From an uncultured Lachnospiraceae bacterium (GTDB lineage Bacteria > Bacillota > Clostridia > Lachnospirales > Lachnospiraceae), in assembly GCA_900550285.1 (NCBI GenBank), contig URRW01000022.1, forward strand, positions 1 to 43,306: 43,306 nt of DNA. The letters run 5' to 3'. How positions within the stretch are numbered: position 1 is the first letter of the stretch; each line of letters starts with the position of its first letter. This document shows positions 25,159 through 32,992 of the stretch, piece by piece. Below the pieces are notes generated by a model. That model was given only the letters and a program-made list of their open reading frames with translations. It was not told the DNA's origin and ran no database searches. Position numbers and translations under genes: made by a program.

Positions 25159-25417
25159 CGGTTCGGCGCCTGTATAGCCTCTGACCGGTGCGGTTTCGGT
25201 ATCAGCCTCCGATTTCGCTCACGGAGAATTTGAATCAAGCAGCGCAGGCTTGCCCGAATCGCATTCTGCCCGGTCAAACTCGCCCGGCTTACGCCGTGCT
25301 CAGACAAGTCCCGAGCAGAATGCCGGACAATCCTGCGCCGCTTGCAAATTCTCCTTCGCTCACAAGTCGGCTGATACCGAAACCGCACCGGTCAGAGGCT
25401 ATACAGGCGCCGAACCG
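25159..25417. repeat. 259-bp palindromic element with 49-bp perfect terminal inverted repeats
   Basis: The left arm 25159-25207 and right arm 25369-25417 are exact reverse complements over 49 bp (outer end CGGTTCGGCGCC). Pairing continues imperfectly inward: GGAGAATTTG with CAAATTCTCC, GCGCAGG with CCTGCGC, CGCATTCTGC-type with GCAGAATGC. A loop of about 35 nt remains near 25280-25315. Total hairpin arms are about 110 bp. It lies in the divergent region between thrC and apbE, which otherwise contains only promoters. Open frames across it are by-products of the palindrome. A related arm is at 1-115. It could be a non-autonomous mobile element (MITE-like). No target duplication is obvious. Confidence 0.9.
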
Positions 25418-25459
25418 CCATATTTTTTACGCCAAAACTGCGACAAAAGTTCATTTTTA

Positions 25460-25468
25460 TGTTACAAT
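25460..25468 (+). promoter_or_regulatory. Extended -10 promoter of apbE
   Basis: TG (25460-25461) plus T and -10 TACAAT (25463-25468), no convincing -35. It predicts a start near 25475 and a leader of about 42 nt. It lies 43 bp beyond the palindromic element. Confidence 0.5.
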
Positions 25469-25516
25469 AGAAAAATGCTTTCAAAAATCAAACGATACGT
25501 TCAGGAGTATCCGGAT

Positions 25517-26533
25517 ATGTTACTATTTTTAAATAAAACCCTTAAACGACGGTCCGCCGCCCTTCTGTGCCCGCTGGCGCTCATCCTCTCTGCAGCCGCC
25601 CTTCTGTACGGCTGCCGCCCCTCTTTTGAGCCCGTTTCCGAGAGCGGCTTTTATTTCAATACGATCATTTCCCTAACTGCATACGGCAGTCATGCAGAAG
25701 AGGCAATAAAAGACGCCTTTGCGCTCTGTGAGCGCTATGAAAACCTCTGGAGCAAAACGGTGGAAGGAAGCGACATCTGGAACATCAACCATGCAGAGGG
25801 ACAGCCGGTAGAAGTAGATCCCGAGACCGCCGATCTTTTAAATACCGCCCTGTACTGGGCGGACAAAACGGACGGGCTGATCGATCCGACCGTCACGCCC
25901 CTTTCCGACCTCTGGAACTTTACCGGCGCCCCCAAGGGCCCCGTTCCGGCGCAGGCAGACATCGACGCGCTCCTGCCCCATGTGGATTACCGGACTGTCT
26001 CCATCGTCCAAAATACCGTTACCCTCTCGGATCCGCAGGCGCAGGTCGATCTGGGCTTTCTGGCAAAGGGGCGCATCGCAGACCGTTTAAAAGAGCTGTT
26101 CCTCCAAAAAGGCGTCACGAGCGCCCTCATCAATCTGGGCGGCAACGTGCTCGCAGTCGGCGCAAAGCCGGACGGCTCCGCCTTTCGGACCGGCATCAAA
26201 ATGCCCTTCGGAAAAGACGGGGAGCTTGCGGGGGTAACAGCGCTCACAGACCGCTCCCTTGTTTCCTCCGGCAGCTATGAACGCAGCTTTGAACAGGACG
26301 GGAAGCTCTATCATCACATTCTGGATCCGTTCACCGGTTATCCGGCAGAAACCGGGCTTTCCGGCGTTACGATCCTGTCGGACTCCTCCACGGACGGCGA
26401 CGCATTGAGCACCTCCTGTTTCCTGCTCGGTCTAAAAAAGGGCATGGAGCTGATCGAATCCCTGCCCGATACCGAAGCGATGTTTATTACAACAGACGGA
26501 CAGATATACAAAACGGACGGCTTTCCGGATTAA
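25517..26533 (+). CDS. apbE: FAD:protein FMN transferase (ApbE), lipoprotein
   Basis: A 338-residue ApbE that cleaves FAD and attaches FMN to a threonine of client proteins outside the membrane. The N-terminus is a lipoprotein signal with a hydrophobic stretch and the lipid-accepting C33 in LLYGC. Family motifs are INLGGNVLAVGAKPDG, SLVSSGSYER, YHHILDPFTGYPA and the metal-binding TDGDALSTSCF. RnfG and RnfD, encoded by the convergent cluster next door, both carry the ApbE target motif and are the obvious clients. I chose the ATG at 25517, with GGAG nine bases upstream. An ATG at 25475 coincides with the predicted transcription start and lacks a ribosome binding site. Confidence 0.94.
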   Translation: MLLFLNKTLKRRSAALLCPLALILSAAALLYGCRPSFEPVSESGFYFNTIISLTAYGSHAEEAIKDAFALCERYENLWSKTVEGSDIWNINHAEGQPVEVDPETADLLNTALYWADKTDGLIDPTVTPLSDLWNFTGAPKGPVPAQADIDALLPHVDYRTVSIVQNTVTLSDPQAQVDLGFLAKGRIADRLKELFLQKGVTSALINLGGNVLAVGAKPDGSAFRTGIKMPFGKDGELAGVTALTDRSLVSSGSYERSFEQDGKLYHHILDPFTGYPAETGLSGVTILSDSSTDGDALSTSCFLLGLKKGMELIESLPDTEAMFITTDGQIYKTDGFPD

Positions 26534-26564
26534 AAATCCCGGGAGCCGTCCGTTTTGTATCTTA
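26506..26564. terminator. Long hairpin terminator between apbE and rnfB
   Basis: Perfect 17-bp stem, ATACAAAACGGACGGCT (26506-26522) with its complement at 26544-26560, further closed inside by TCCGG/CCGGGA-type pairing. The left half lies within the last codons of apbE. The CGTTTTGTAT on the right gives a weak T-tract for apbE; for rnfB transcription the opposite strand reads similarly, so it may work in both directions between the two convergent genes. Confidence 0.7.
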
Positions 26565-26585
26565 CAATAACAGCCGATCAGAATT

Positions 26586-27380
26586 TCAGTGCTTCACAAT
26601 GACCTTCTTCGGACATTTCTCCGCACAAATTCCGCAGCCCTCGCACTTTGCAGGATCGATGGAAGCACAGAAGTCCTCCACCTTTACCGCCTCTGCAGGA
26701 CAGTTTTTCTGACAGATCATACAGCCGATGCACGCTGCGTCGCATTCCTTCATCGCTGCCGCGCCCTTTTGCTTTGAGCTGCATGCCGCCAGATATTTTG
26801 CGTCATACGGAACGAGCGAGATCAGATGCTTGGGGCAGACTGCCACACACTTGCCGCATGCCTTGCAGGCGTCCTTATCGACGACCGCCACGCCGTTTAC
26901 CACGTGGATCGCGTCAAAGGGGCATGCCTTTACGCAGCTTCCGTAGCCCAGACAGCCGTAATCGCAGGATTTGGGGCCGCCGTTTGGCACAAAGGAAAGC
27001 ATCTGGCAGTCCTCGATCCCGTGATATTCGTAATCGAATTTTGCCTTTTCGCACGTTCCCTGACACGCTACGAACGCTACCATCCTTTCGCCTTTTTCGG
27101 CTTCCACGCCCATGATCTGCGCGATCTCATTCCCGACGGGCTCGCCGCCTACCGGGCAGGCGTTGACCGGGGCTTCTCCCTTTGCGATCGCAGCCGCCAG
27201 ACCGGAACAGCCGGCATAGCCACAGCCGCCGCAGTTGTTGCCCGGAAGCGCCGCCAGCACCGCCTCTTCCCTTTCGTCTACATCCACTTTAAATTTGATC
27301 CCAGCAATTCCAAGAAACAGACCGATGAACAGCCCTACCGCTCCCACAATTGCCGTCGCAATCAGAATACCGTTTATCAT
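26586..27380 (-). CDS. rnfB: Rnf complex subunit RnfB (ferredoxin-type)
   Basis: A 264-residue RnfB, the cytoplasmic ferredoxin-accepting subunit of the ion-translocating ferredoxin:NAD oxidoreductase. One N-terminal membrane helix (about 4-27) is followed by the NNCGGCGYAGC...ACP four-cysteine Fe-S domain (about 48-76) and then several ferredoxin-type sites: CLGYGSCVKACP, CKACGKCVAVCP, CIGCMICQKNCP and CEGCGICAEKCP. The extra clusters are typical of clostridial RnfB. It is the last gene of rnfCDGEAB, 9 bp after rnfA, and its Fe-S demand fits the Suf system in the same window. Confidence 0.96.
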   Translation of the reverse strand: MINGILIATAIVGAVGLFIGLFLGIAGIKFKVDVDEREEAVLAALPGNNCGGCGYAGCSGLAAAIAKGEAPVNACPVGGEPVGNEIAQIMGVEAEKGERMVAFVACQGTCEKAKFDYEYHGIEDCQMLSFVPNGGPKSCDYGCLGYGSCVKACPFDAIHVVNGVAVVDKDACKACGKCVAVCPKHLISLVPYDAKYLAACSSKQKGAAAMKECDAACIGCMICQKNCPAEAVKVEDFCASIDPAKCEGCGICAEKCPKKVIVKH

Positions 27381-27389
27381 TTCTGCCTC

Positions 27390-27974
27390 CTATAAAAGTC
27401 CCGAGAATCCGCAGAAGGCGATCGCCATCAGCCCGGCTGTCACCAGGACCATCGGCATTCCCTTAAAGGATTCCGGAAAATCATTGTACGCCAGCTTCTC
27501 CCGGATACCCGCCAGGATCACGATGGAAACGGTAAAGCCCAACGCCGTCGCAAAACCGTTTACCATTCCGGTTAAAACGCCGTACTCCTTCTGCACGTTT
27601 GTCAGCGCAACGCCCAGCACCGCACAGTTTGTGGTGATCAGCGGCAGATAAACGCCCAGCGCCTGATACAGGGATTTCATAAATTTTTTCAAAAACATTT
27701 CCACAAACTGCACCAGCGCCGCGATGACCAGAATGAACACGATCGTCTGCAGATATTCGATATGCAGCGGAACTAAAATGAATTTATAAATTGCGCCTGC
27801 CACGCCGGAGGAAAGGGTAATGACAAAAATAACCGCCGTTCCCATTCCCGCCGCCGTCTCCACCTTTTTGGAAACGCCAAGGAAAGGGCACAATCCCAAA
27901 AACTGGCTCAAAACCACGTTGCTCACAAGCGCAGAGCTGATTACCAGCAGCAATAATTCCTGTACCTGTTCCAT
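27390..27974 (-). CDS. rnfA: Rnf complex membrane subunit RnfA
   Basis: A 194-residue integral membrane subunit with six predicted helices, homologous to RnfE and to NqrE. The half-membrane cysteine motifs LGLCPFLGVSK (N-terminal half) and TTNCAVLGVAL (C-terminal half) are present. In solved Rnf/Nqr structures these cysteines, with their RnfE counterparts, hold an Fe-S centre in the middle of the membrane. It begins three bases after the rnfE stop. Confidence 0.95.
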   Translation of the reverse strand: MEQVQELLLLVISSALVSNVVLSQFLGLCPFLGVSKKVETAAGMGTAVIFVITLSSGVAGAIYKFILVPLHIEYLQTIVFILVIAALVQFVEMFLKKFMKSLYQALGVYLPLITTNCAVLGVALTNVQKEYGVLTGMVNGFATALGFTVSIVILAGIREKLAYNDFPESFKGMPMVLVTAGLMAIAFCGFSGLL

Positions 27975-27977
27975 TTA

Positions 27978-28712
27978 TCAGCGCGCCTCCTTTCCGTTAT
28001 CCGGTTTGCTCTCTCCGTAAAAGCTGTGGCCGCAGCAGCCGGAATTGCCGCAGGAGAGGCAGTCGTCTGTACAGCCGGACTGGATTTTGCTCATATCGCG
28101 TCCCTTCTTTTCGCCGCTCTTTTTGATCTTATTCTGCAGCGCCGTTAAAAACGCCAGCACAAAGAACGCGCCCGGAGCCAGCACAAAAATAGAGAAGGGA
28201 ACATAGGAATCGGGCATGATCCTAAAGCCGAACAGCTCGCCTGCGCCCAGGATCTCGCGCACGCCGCCGATGCAGGTCAGCGCCACCGAAAATCCCAGTC
28301 CCATGCCGATGCCATCAAACAGGGACGGAAGCACCGGATTTTTGGAAGCGTAGGATTCCGCTCTTCCCAGAATAATACAGTTTACGACGATCAGCGGGAT
28401 ATAGATGCCCAGCGCTTCATAAAGGCTGGGTACAAAGCCCTGCAAAAGAAGCTGCATCATCGTCACAAGGGACGCCGCGATAACGATGAACGCGGGAATC
28501 CGCACCTTGTCGGGAATGATCTTTCGAAGCGCTGAAATGATCATGTTGGAAAATGCAAGGACGACCATCGTGGTCAGTCCCATTCCAAGACCGTTTACCG
28601 CGCTCGTCGTTACCGCCAGCGTCGGGCACATGCCCAGCGTCAGCACAAAGGTCGGGTTTTCCTTGACCAGACCGTTAAAAAGCCGTTCGGACGGGCTGTT
28701 TTTCTTACTCAT
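27978..28712 (-). CDS. rnfE: Rnf complex membrane subunit RnfE with cysteine-rich tail
   Basis: A 244-residue RnfE with six predicted helices and the RnfA-like cysteine motifs LGMCPTLAVTTSAVNG and VVNCIILGRAESYASKNP. Beyond the usual end the protein continues for about 35 residues with five cysteines and a histidine (C214, C218, C221, C226, C227, H229), a spacing like a metal or Fe-S site. With six helices and a cytoplasmic N-terminus the tail should face the cytoplasm, the same side as RnfB and RnfC. The start at 28712 has GGAG six bases upstream and overlaps rnfG by 8 bp; a longer frame is out of keeping with the family. Confidence 0.94.
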   Translation of the reverse strand: MSKKNSPSERLFNGLVKENPTFVLTLGMCPTLAVTTSAVNGLGMGLTTMVVLAFSNMIISALRKIIPDKVRIPAFIVIAASLVTMMQLLLQGFVPSLYEALGIYIPLIVVNCIILGRAESYASKNPVLPSLFDGIGMGLGFSVALTCIGGVREILGAGELFGFRIMPDSYVPFSIFVLAPGAFFVLAFLTALQNKIKKSGEKKGRDMSKIQSGCTDDCLSCGNSGCCGHSFYGESKPDNGKEAR

Positions 28713-29331
28713 TTGCGACTCCTTCCTCTGCGCCGGACAGCAGCGCAGTCTGGAAATAGTACACGCCGGCATTGACCCCATTGGTCACAGCGCTCGTGGT
28801 GATCGTCGCGCCCGAAATGGCGTCGATCTCGTTATCCTGCGCTGCGCCTGTCTTTGTATAAGCGTAAGGGTAGGCATTTTTCCCGGCAAACTGCGGCACG
28901 AGCACATCGCCCGCCTGCATGCCAAGCCCCGGCGTCTCGGAAATGGACAAAAGGGAAATGCCGTTTAACGTACCGTCATTCTGGATGCCCAGCGTAAAGG
29001 AAATGTCCCCGCCGTAGCCCTCGTGGGTCGTCACGGTCAGCACATATCCCGCCGTGTTCCCTGCATCGTCCAGCGCCTTCTGGCAGGCGTTTACGCTTGC
29101 GCCCGTATAGCCGCCTTCTGTCAGGACTGCCTGAGCTGCCTCCTCCGAAAAGCCTTCCAGATCCTCAAAGGCTGCCGCGTCCTCAAATACCTCGCGGCTC
29201 GCTTTTTCTTTTTTCAGAGCCTCCTGCGCCGCGATCGGCTCTTTTGTCACCTGATATACACAGCCCAGCAAAAGCCCGGCGATCAGCGTGATCGCGAACA
29301 GGATCCCCGCGTCCTTTAACATATTTTTCAT
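28705..29331 (-). CDS. rnfG: Rnf complex flavoprotein subunit RnfG
   Basis: A 208-residue RnfG: one N-terminal membrane anchor (about residues 8-27) and an extracytoplasmic FMN-binding domain. The covalent attachment motif DAISGATIT (170-178) fits the ApbE target pattern, with T178 as the likely FMN-linked residue. SETPGLGMQA is the conserved loop near the flavin. The start overlaps the rnfD stop by four bases (ATGA). FMN would be loaded by the ApbE encoded at 25517. Confidence 0.95.
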   Translation of the reverse strand: MKNMLKDAGILFAITLIAGLLLGCVYQVTKEPIAAQEALKKEKASREVFEDAAAFEDLEGFSEEAAQAVLTEGGYTGASVNACQKALDDAGNTAGYVLTVTTHEGYGGDISFTLGIQNDGTLNGISLLSISETPGLGMQAGDVLVPQFAGKNAYPYAYTKTGAAQDNEIDAISGATITTSAVTNGVNAGVYYFQTALLSGAEEGVANE

Positions 29332-30269
29332 GACCGCTCGCCTCCTTTGCCGAATGCTTTCGGCATGGTAAACCGCTCAATCAAAGGAACCAGCAGGTTG
29401 CCTAAAAGGATCGCATAGGACACGCCCTCCGCGCTGGCCCCAAAAATGCGGAATACCGCCGTTAAAAATCCAAGGAAAATACCGTATATGTACTGCCCCT
29501 TTTTGGTCACAGGCCGCGTCACATAGTCGGTCGCCATGAAAAATGCGCCCAGCATCAGACCGCCGCCCGCCAGCTGCGCAGACACATACGCCCAGCTCAC
29601 ATCCCGTCCGGTCAAAAACGCAAACAGCGCCACAAAGCCGGCAAAGGACACGATGTAGCTTCCCGGGATCTTTAAGTCGATCACGCCCGCAACGATCAGG
29701 ATGCAGGCGCCCAGAACGATCGCAAGCATGGACGTCTCGCCGATCGTCCCGCCGGTCCTTCCCAGGATCATATCCAGCACGTTTACGCCTTCTCCCGCCT
29801 TCAAAGCCGCAAGGGGCGTTGCGCCCGTATAGGCGTCGCAGTCAAAATTGGTCATGATCGACGTAAAGGAGATCAGCAGAAAACACCGTCCCGCCAGCGC
29901 CGGGTTCATGAAGTTCTGCCCCAGACCGCCAAACAGCATCTTTACGATCAGGATCGCGAATACGCCGCCCACAACGGGAATCCAGAGCGGTACGGAAACC
30001 GGAAGGTTCAGCGCCAGCAAAAGCCCCGTTACCACCGCGGAAAAATCGCCGATCGTAATAGGCTTATGGCAGAAATACTCATACAGATATTCCGTCAGCA
30101 CACAGGCGGAAATGCTCACCGCGACAACCGCCAGCGCCCGGAAGCCGAAATTGTAAATCCCGAATACCGTCGGCAAAAGCAGGGCTGCGATTACCGTCAG
30201 CATGATCCTCGATGTCGTGTCTTTTGCCCGGATATGGGGATTGGAGGATACGTTGCGTAAATTGCTCAT
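29328..30269 (-). CDS. rnfD: Rnf complex membrane subunit RnfD
   Basis: A 313-residue polytopic membrane subunit, homologue of NqrB, carrying covalent FMN and thought to form part of the ion path. HIRAKDTTSRIMLTV near the N-terminus and FGGLGQNFMNPALAGRCFLL are family hallmarks. DAYTGATPLAAL (145-156) is the flavinylation motif, with T151 the probable FMN attachment. The start at 30269 overlaps the rnfC stop by four bases (ATGA) and has GGAGG ten bases upstream; the frame extending to 30395 is not needed. Confidence 0.95.
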   Translation of the reverse strand: MSNLRNVSSNPHIRAKDTTSRIMLTVIAALLLPTVFGIYNFGFRALAVVAVSISACVLTEYLYEYFCHKPITIGDFSAVVTGLLLALNLPVSVPLWIPVVGGVFAILIVKMLFGGLGQNFMNPALAGRCFLLISFTSIMTNFDCDAYTGATPLAALKAGEGVNVLDMILGRTGGTIGETSMLAIVLGACILIVAGVIDLKIPGSYIVSFAGFVALFAFLTGRDVSWAYVSAQLAGGGLMLGAFFMATDYVTRPVTKKGQYIYGIFLGFLTAVFRIFGASAEGVSYAILLGNLLVPLIERFTMPKAFGKGGERS

Positions 30270-31606
30270 GATTTTTTCGCCTCCTGCTGCTTTTTCTTCT
30301 TCTCTGCAAGCACCATCTTCCTCGCGGATTTGATCGCCTGGGTCAGAGGGCGCTTCGCAGGGCAGATATAACTGCAGCAGCCGCACTCGCAGCACTCCAG
30401 CCCGTCGTGCTTTTCAAAGCCCTCCAGATCCTGATGGATCGCCAGATCCGCCAAAAGCTTGGGCACGACCCTGCCGGGGCAGACCTCCACACATCTGCCG
30501 CAGTTGATGCACGCCGTCATCGGCTGCTCCGCCACGTCGTCATGGGTCAGGCACAAAAGCGCCGAAGAAGTTTTCGTCGTCGGCACGTTCAGATCAAAAA
30601 TGCCAAAGCCCATCATGGGGCCGCCGGAAATGATCTTTGCCGGCTCATGCTTAAAGCCGCCCGCCTCCTCGATCAGTTCGCTGTAATTGGTCCCGATGCG
30701 CACGATAAAGTTCTGCGGCTCTGCGACCGCATCCCCGGTCACGGTCACGATCCTGTGCATCAGCGGCTTTCCCTCGTTGACCGCGCGGTTGATCGCAACG
30801 ACCGTATCCACGTTGTCCACGATACAGCCCGCGTCCGCCGGAAGCATGGACGAATTGATCGCCCGCCCTGTCACCGCATAGATCAGATGACGCTCCGAGC
30901 CCTGCGGATATTTCGTATGGAGCGCCGCCACCGAAATGGATTCCTCATCCTTTGTCAGCTTCTTTAATAAAGCGATACAATCCGGCTTGTTATCCTCCAC
31001 CGCCAGAACGCCCTTTGCCTGCGGGAAAAGCTGAAGCATTACCTTTAAGCCTCCGATCAGCTTCTCCGGCTCCTCCAGCATCCTGCGGTAATCGGACGTT
31101 AAATACGGCTCGCACTCCGCACAGTTTACAATAACGTGCGTAATTGCCCCCGGATCCTTCGGGCACATTTTCACATGGGTCGGGAATCCCGCCCCGCCCA
31201 TTCCTACAATGCCGGCTTCCTTGATCTTATTGACGATCTCCTCTCTCGTAAGCTTCTGCACCGGTACGACCGGGTCATAGGCTACCTCCTCATACAGATG
31301 ATCGTCCTCAATGACAATGCTCATCACATTGTCCCCGGTCACGACGCGGCGCGGCTCGATCGCCTTGACCGTTCCGGAAACCGTTGCATACACCGGAGCG
31401 GACACAAAGCCCTGCGCTTCTGCGATCTTTTGTCCTGCCAGCACATGATCGCCCTTGGCTACTACGGGAACCGCAGGGGCGCCGATATGCTGGGACAGCG
31501 GGTACACCAGATCGCCCTTGGGCTGCACTGCTTTCATGGGCTTATCCTTCGACAGGTCTTTTCCGTCGTAAGGATGGATTCCGCCCATAAACGTCAACTT
31601 AGCCAT
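30266..31606 (-). CDS. rnfC: Rnf complex NADH-binding subunit RnfC
   Basis: A 446-residue peripheral subunit that exchanges electrons with NAD. The N-terminus MAKLTFMGGIHPYDGK is typical, followed by a biotinyl-like region, the glycine-rich GIVGMGGAGFPTHVK and NCAECEPYLTSDYR (nucleotide/FMN region, as in complex I NuoF), a SLBB-type segment and two [4Fe-4S] sites, CINCGRCVEVCP and CCECGCCSYICP, then a basic C-terminal tail. First gene of the operon, with GGAAGG before the ATG at 31606 and an extended -10 promoter upstream. Order C-D-G-E-A-B is that of acetogens and other Clostridia. Confidence 0.96.
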   Translation of the reverse strand: MAKLTFMGGIHPYDGKDLSKDKPMKAVQPKGDLVYPLSQHIGAPAVPVVAKGDHVLAGQKIAEAQGFVSAPVYATVSGTVKAIEPRRVVTGDNVMSIVIEDDHLYEEVAYDPVVPVQKLTREEIVNKIKEAGIVGMGGAGFPTHVKMCPKDPGAITHVIVNCAECEPYLTSDYRRMLEEPEKLIGGLKVMLQLFPQAKGVLAVEDNKPDCIALLKKLTKDEESISVAALHTKYPQGSERHLIYAVTGRAINSSMLPADAGCIVDNVDTVVAINRAVNEGKPLMHRIVTVTGDAVAEPQNFIVRIGTNYSELIEEAGGFKHEPAKIISGGPMMGFGIFDLNVPTTKTSSALLCLTHDDVAEQPMTACINCGRCVEVCPGRVVPKLLADLAIHQDLEGFEKHDGLECCECGCCSYICPAKRPLTQAIKSARKMVLAEKKKKQQEAKKS

Positions 31607-31682
31607 CGCTAACCTTCCTTTCCTGACAGCCTCTGTTTGGCTGCTTTTTCTTTCTGCAGTAAAAGATGCCTGCATACATCAC

Positions 31683-31691
31683 AGTATATCA
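31683..31691 (-). promoter_or_regulatory. Extended -10 promoter of the rnf operon
   Basis: Minus strand TGATATACT: -10 TATACT (31683-31688) preceded by TGA (31689-31691), about 77 bp upstream of rnfC. A good -35 is not visible. The promoter is 24 bp from the -35 of the divergent yprB-type gene. Confidence 0.5.
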
Positions 31692-31714
31692 TACTATTTT
31701 TTTGTCGGAAATAC

Positions 31715-31743
31715 TACTGAAAAAGCGAAATATATGTTATGAT
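31715..31743 (+). promoter_or_regulatory. Predicted promoter of the YprB-type gene
   Basis: -35-like TACTGA (31715-31720), 17-bp spacer, -10 TATGAT (31738-31743) with an extended TGT before it. The expected start (about 31750) coincides with the A of the ATG, suggesting a leaderless message. Confidence 0.45.
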
Positions 31744-31749
31744 AATTTT

Positions 31750-32898
31750 ATGAAAACGATAGAATATTCCATTGAACACAATAAAACGAAGGATTTATCC
31801 CTCTTTTTTGAACACCCGGAGGACGTCCTGTTTTTCGACATCGAGACGACCGGGTTTTCTCCGAGGGGCGCTTCCATTTATCTGATCGGCTGTGCATACT
31901 TTGGCACAAGCGGCTGGCAGACGAAGCTTTTTTTTGCGGAGACTCCCGCAGAGGAAGGGGAGATCCTGCGCGCATTTTTATCCTTTGCGCACACCTTTTC
32001 CTATTTTGTCCACTTTAACGGGACGACCTTTGATATTCCGTTTTTGCAGGCAAAATGCAAAAAGCACGCCCTGCCCTCCTTTTCCCCCCAGTCCCAGTGC
32101 GACATCTACAAACGGATCAGCCCCTACAAAAACCTCCTGCACCTGCCGGGCTGCCGCCAGAAGCAGCTGGAGGAATATACGGGTATTTACCGGGAGGACA
32201 GGTTTAACGGAGGCCAGCTCATCGAGCTTTACCGCGCCTTTTGCGAAGCGCCGGACGAACGGCTTTTACAGGTGCTTTTGCTCCACAACCGGGAGGATCT
32301 GGAAGGGATGGCGCAGCTTTTCCCCGTCATGGCAGTCCCCGCCCTCTTTAAAGGCGGATATTTTTCTGTGGAAGAGGCTGCCGTCGAAAAAGACGCTTCC
32401 CGGGACGCTGCCGCCCCGTGCTCTCTTTCTGTCTTCCTCCGCCCGGCGTTTTCCCTTCCGGCGCCCCTGTCTGTGCACGGCTTTTCCGGGCTTTTAAAAA
32501 AATGTTTTCTGGCGGGAAAGGAGCGCTCCGTGCTGCTGCGTATCCCTCTTTATGAGGGAGAATTAAAATACTTCTACCCAGATTACAAAAATTATTCCTA
32601 TCTTCCGGCAGAGGACAACGCGATCCATAAATCGGTCGCCGTCTACGTGGACAAATCCCAGCGGATGCCCGCCACCGCAGCCACCTGCTATACCCGCAAG
32701 GCAGGCAGCTTCCTGCCCTGCTTTACTTCCATGGACGAAGTAGGGCTTCCCCGGTTCCGCGCAGACTACAAGGACAAACAGCTCTGGATCATGGCGGACG
32801 ACCTTTTAAATGCGGACGCAGATACCCGGAATGCTTATGTAAAATCAGTCCTTTGGGCGCTGGTCAAAACAAAACCCGAGCCCAAAACAAAGCAATAA
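31750..32898 (+). CDS. YprB-type ribonuclease H-like 3'-5' exonuclease
   Basis: A 382-residue protein with an N-terminal DEDD exonuclease domain. Exo I is FFDIETTGFSP (about residues 27-37), Exo II HFNGTTFDIPFLQ (about 88-100) and Exo III HNREDLEGM (about 182-190). It resembles B. subtilis YprB and its relatives, whose physiological substrate is not settled. The C-terminal half (about 200-382) is unassigned. The chosen ATG has no ribosome binding site, and the promoter placement suggests leaderless translation. An upstream in-frame ATG at 31666 would extend across the promoter. The gene is divergent from rnfC and convergent with the S1 operon. Confidence 0.85.
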   Translation: MKTIEYSIEHNKTKDLSLFFEHPEDVLFFDIETTGFSPRGASIYLIGCAYFGTSGWQTKLFFAETPAEEGEILRAFLSFAHTFSYFVHFNGTTFDIPFLQAKCKKHALPSFSPQSQCDIYKRISPYKNLLHLPGCRQKQLEEYTGIYREDRFNGGQLIELYRAFCEAPDERLLQVLLLHNREDLEGMAQLFPVMAVPALFKGGYFSVEEAAVEKDASRDAAAPCSLSVFLRPAFSLPAPLSVHGFSGLLKKCFLAGKERSVLLRIPLYEGELKYFYPDYKNYSYLPAEDNAIHKSVAVYVDKSQRMPATAATCYTRKAGSFLPCFTSMDEVGLPRFRADYKDKQLWIMADDLLNADADTRNAYVKSVLWALVKTKPEPKTKQ

Positions 32899-32936
32899 AA
32901 ATCGTATCAAAAAGTGCGCGCCTTGGCGCATAACAA

Positions 32937-32972
32937 GAGGCGGTACAGCCACCGGACTGTACCGCCTCCTTA
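32937..32972. terminator. Hairpin between the converging YprB-type and S1 genes
   Basis: Perfect 12-bp stem GAGGCGGTACAG (32937-32948) with CTGTACCGCCTC (32957-32968) around CCACCGGA, followed by CTTATTAT on the plus strand and TTGTTAT on the minus strand. T-tracts are modest. It probably serves both convergent genes. Confidence 0.7.
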
Positions 32973-32992
32973 TTATGCTTAATAATCTCGAA

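Noticed and set aside
25146..25532. Several open frames of 80-114 residues across the palindrome
   Set aside because: The frames on the two strands mirror each other because of the inverted repeat; their composition is Arg/Ser/Pro rich and they lack ribosome binding sites.
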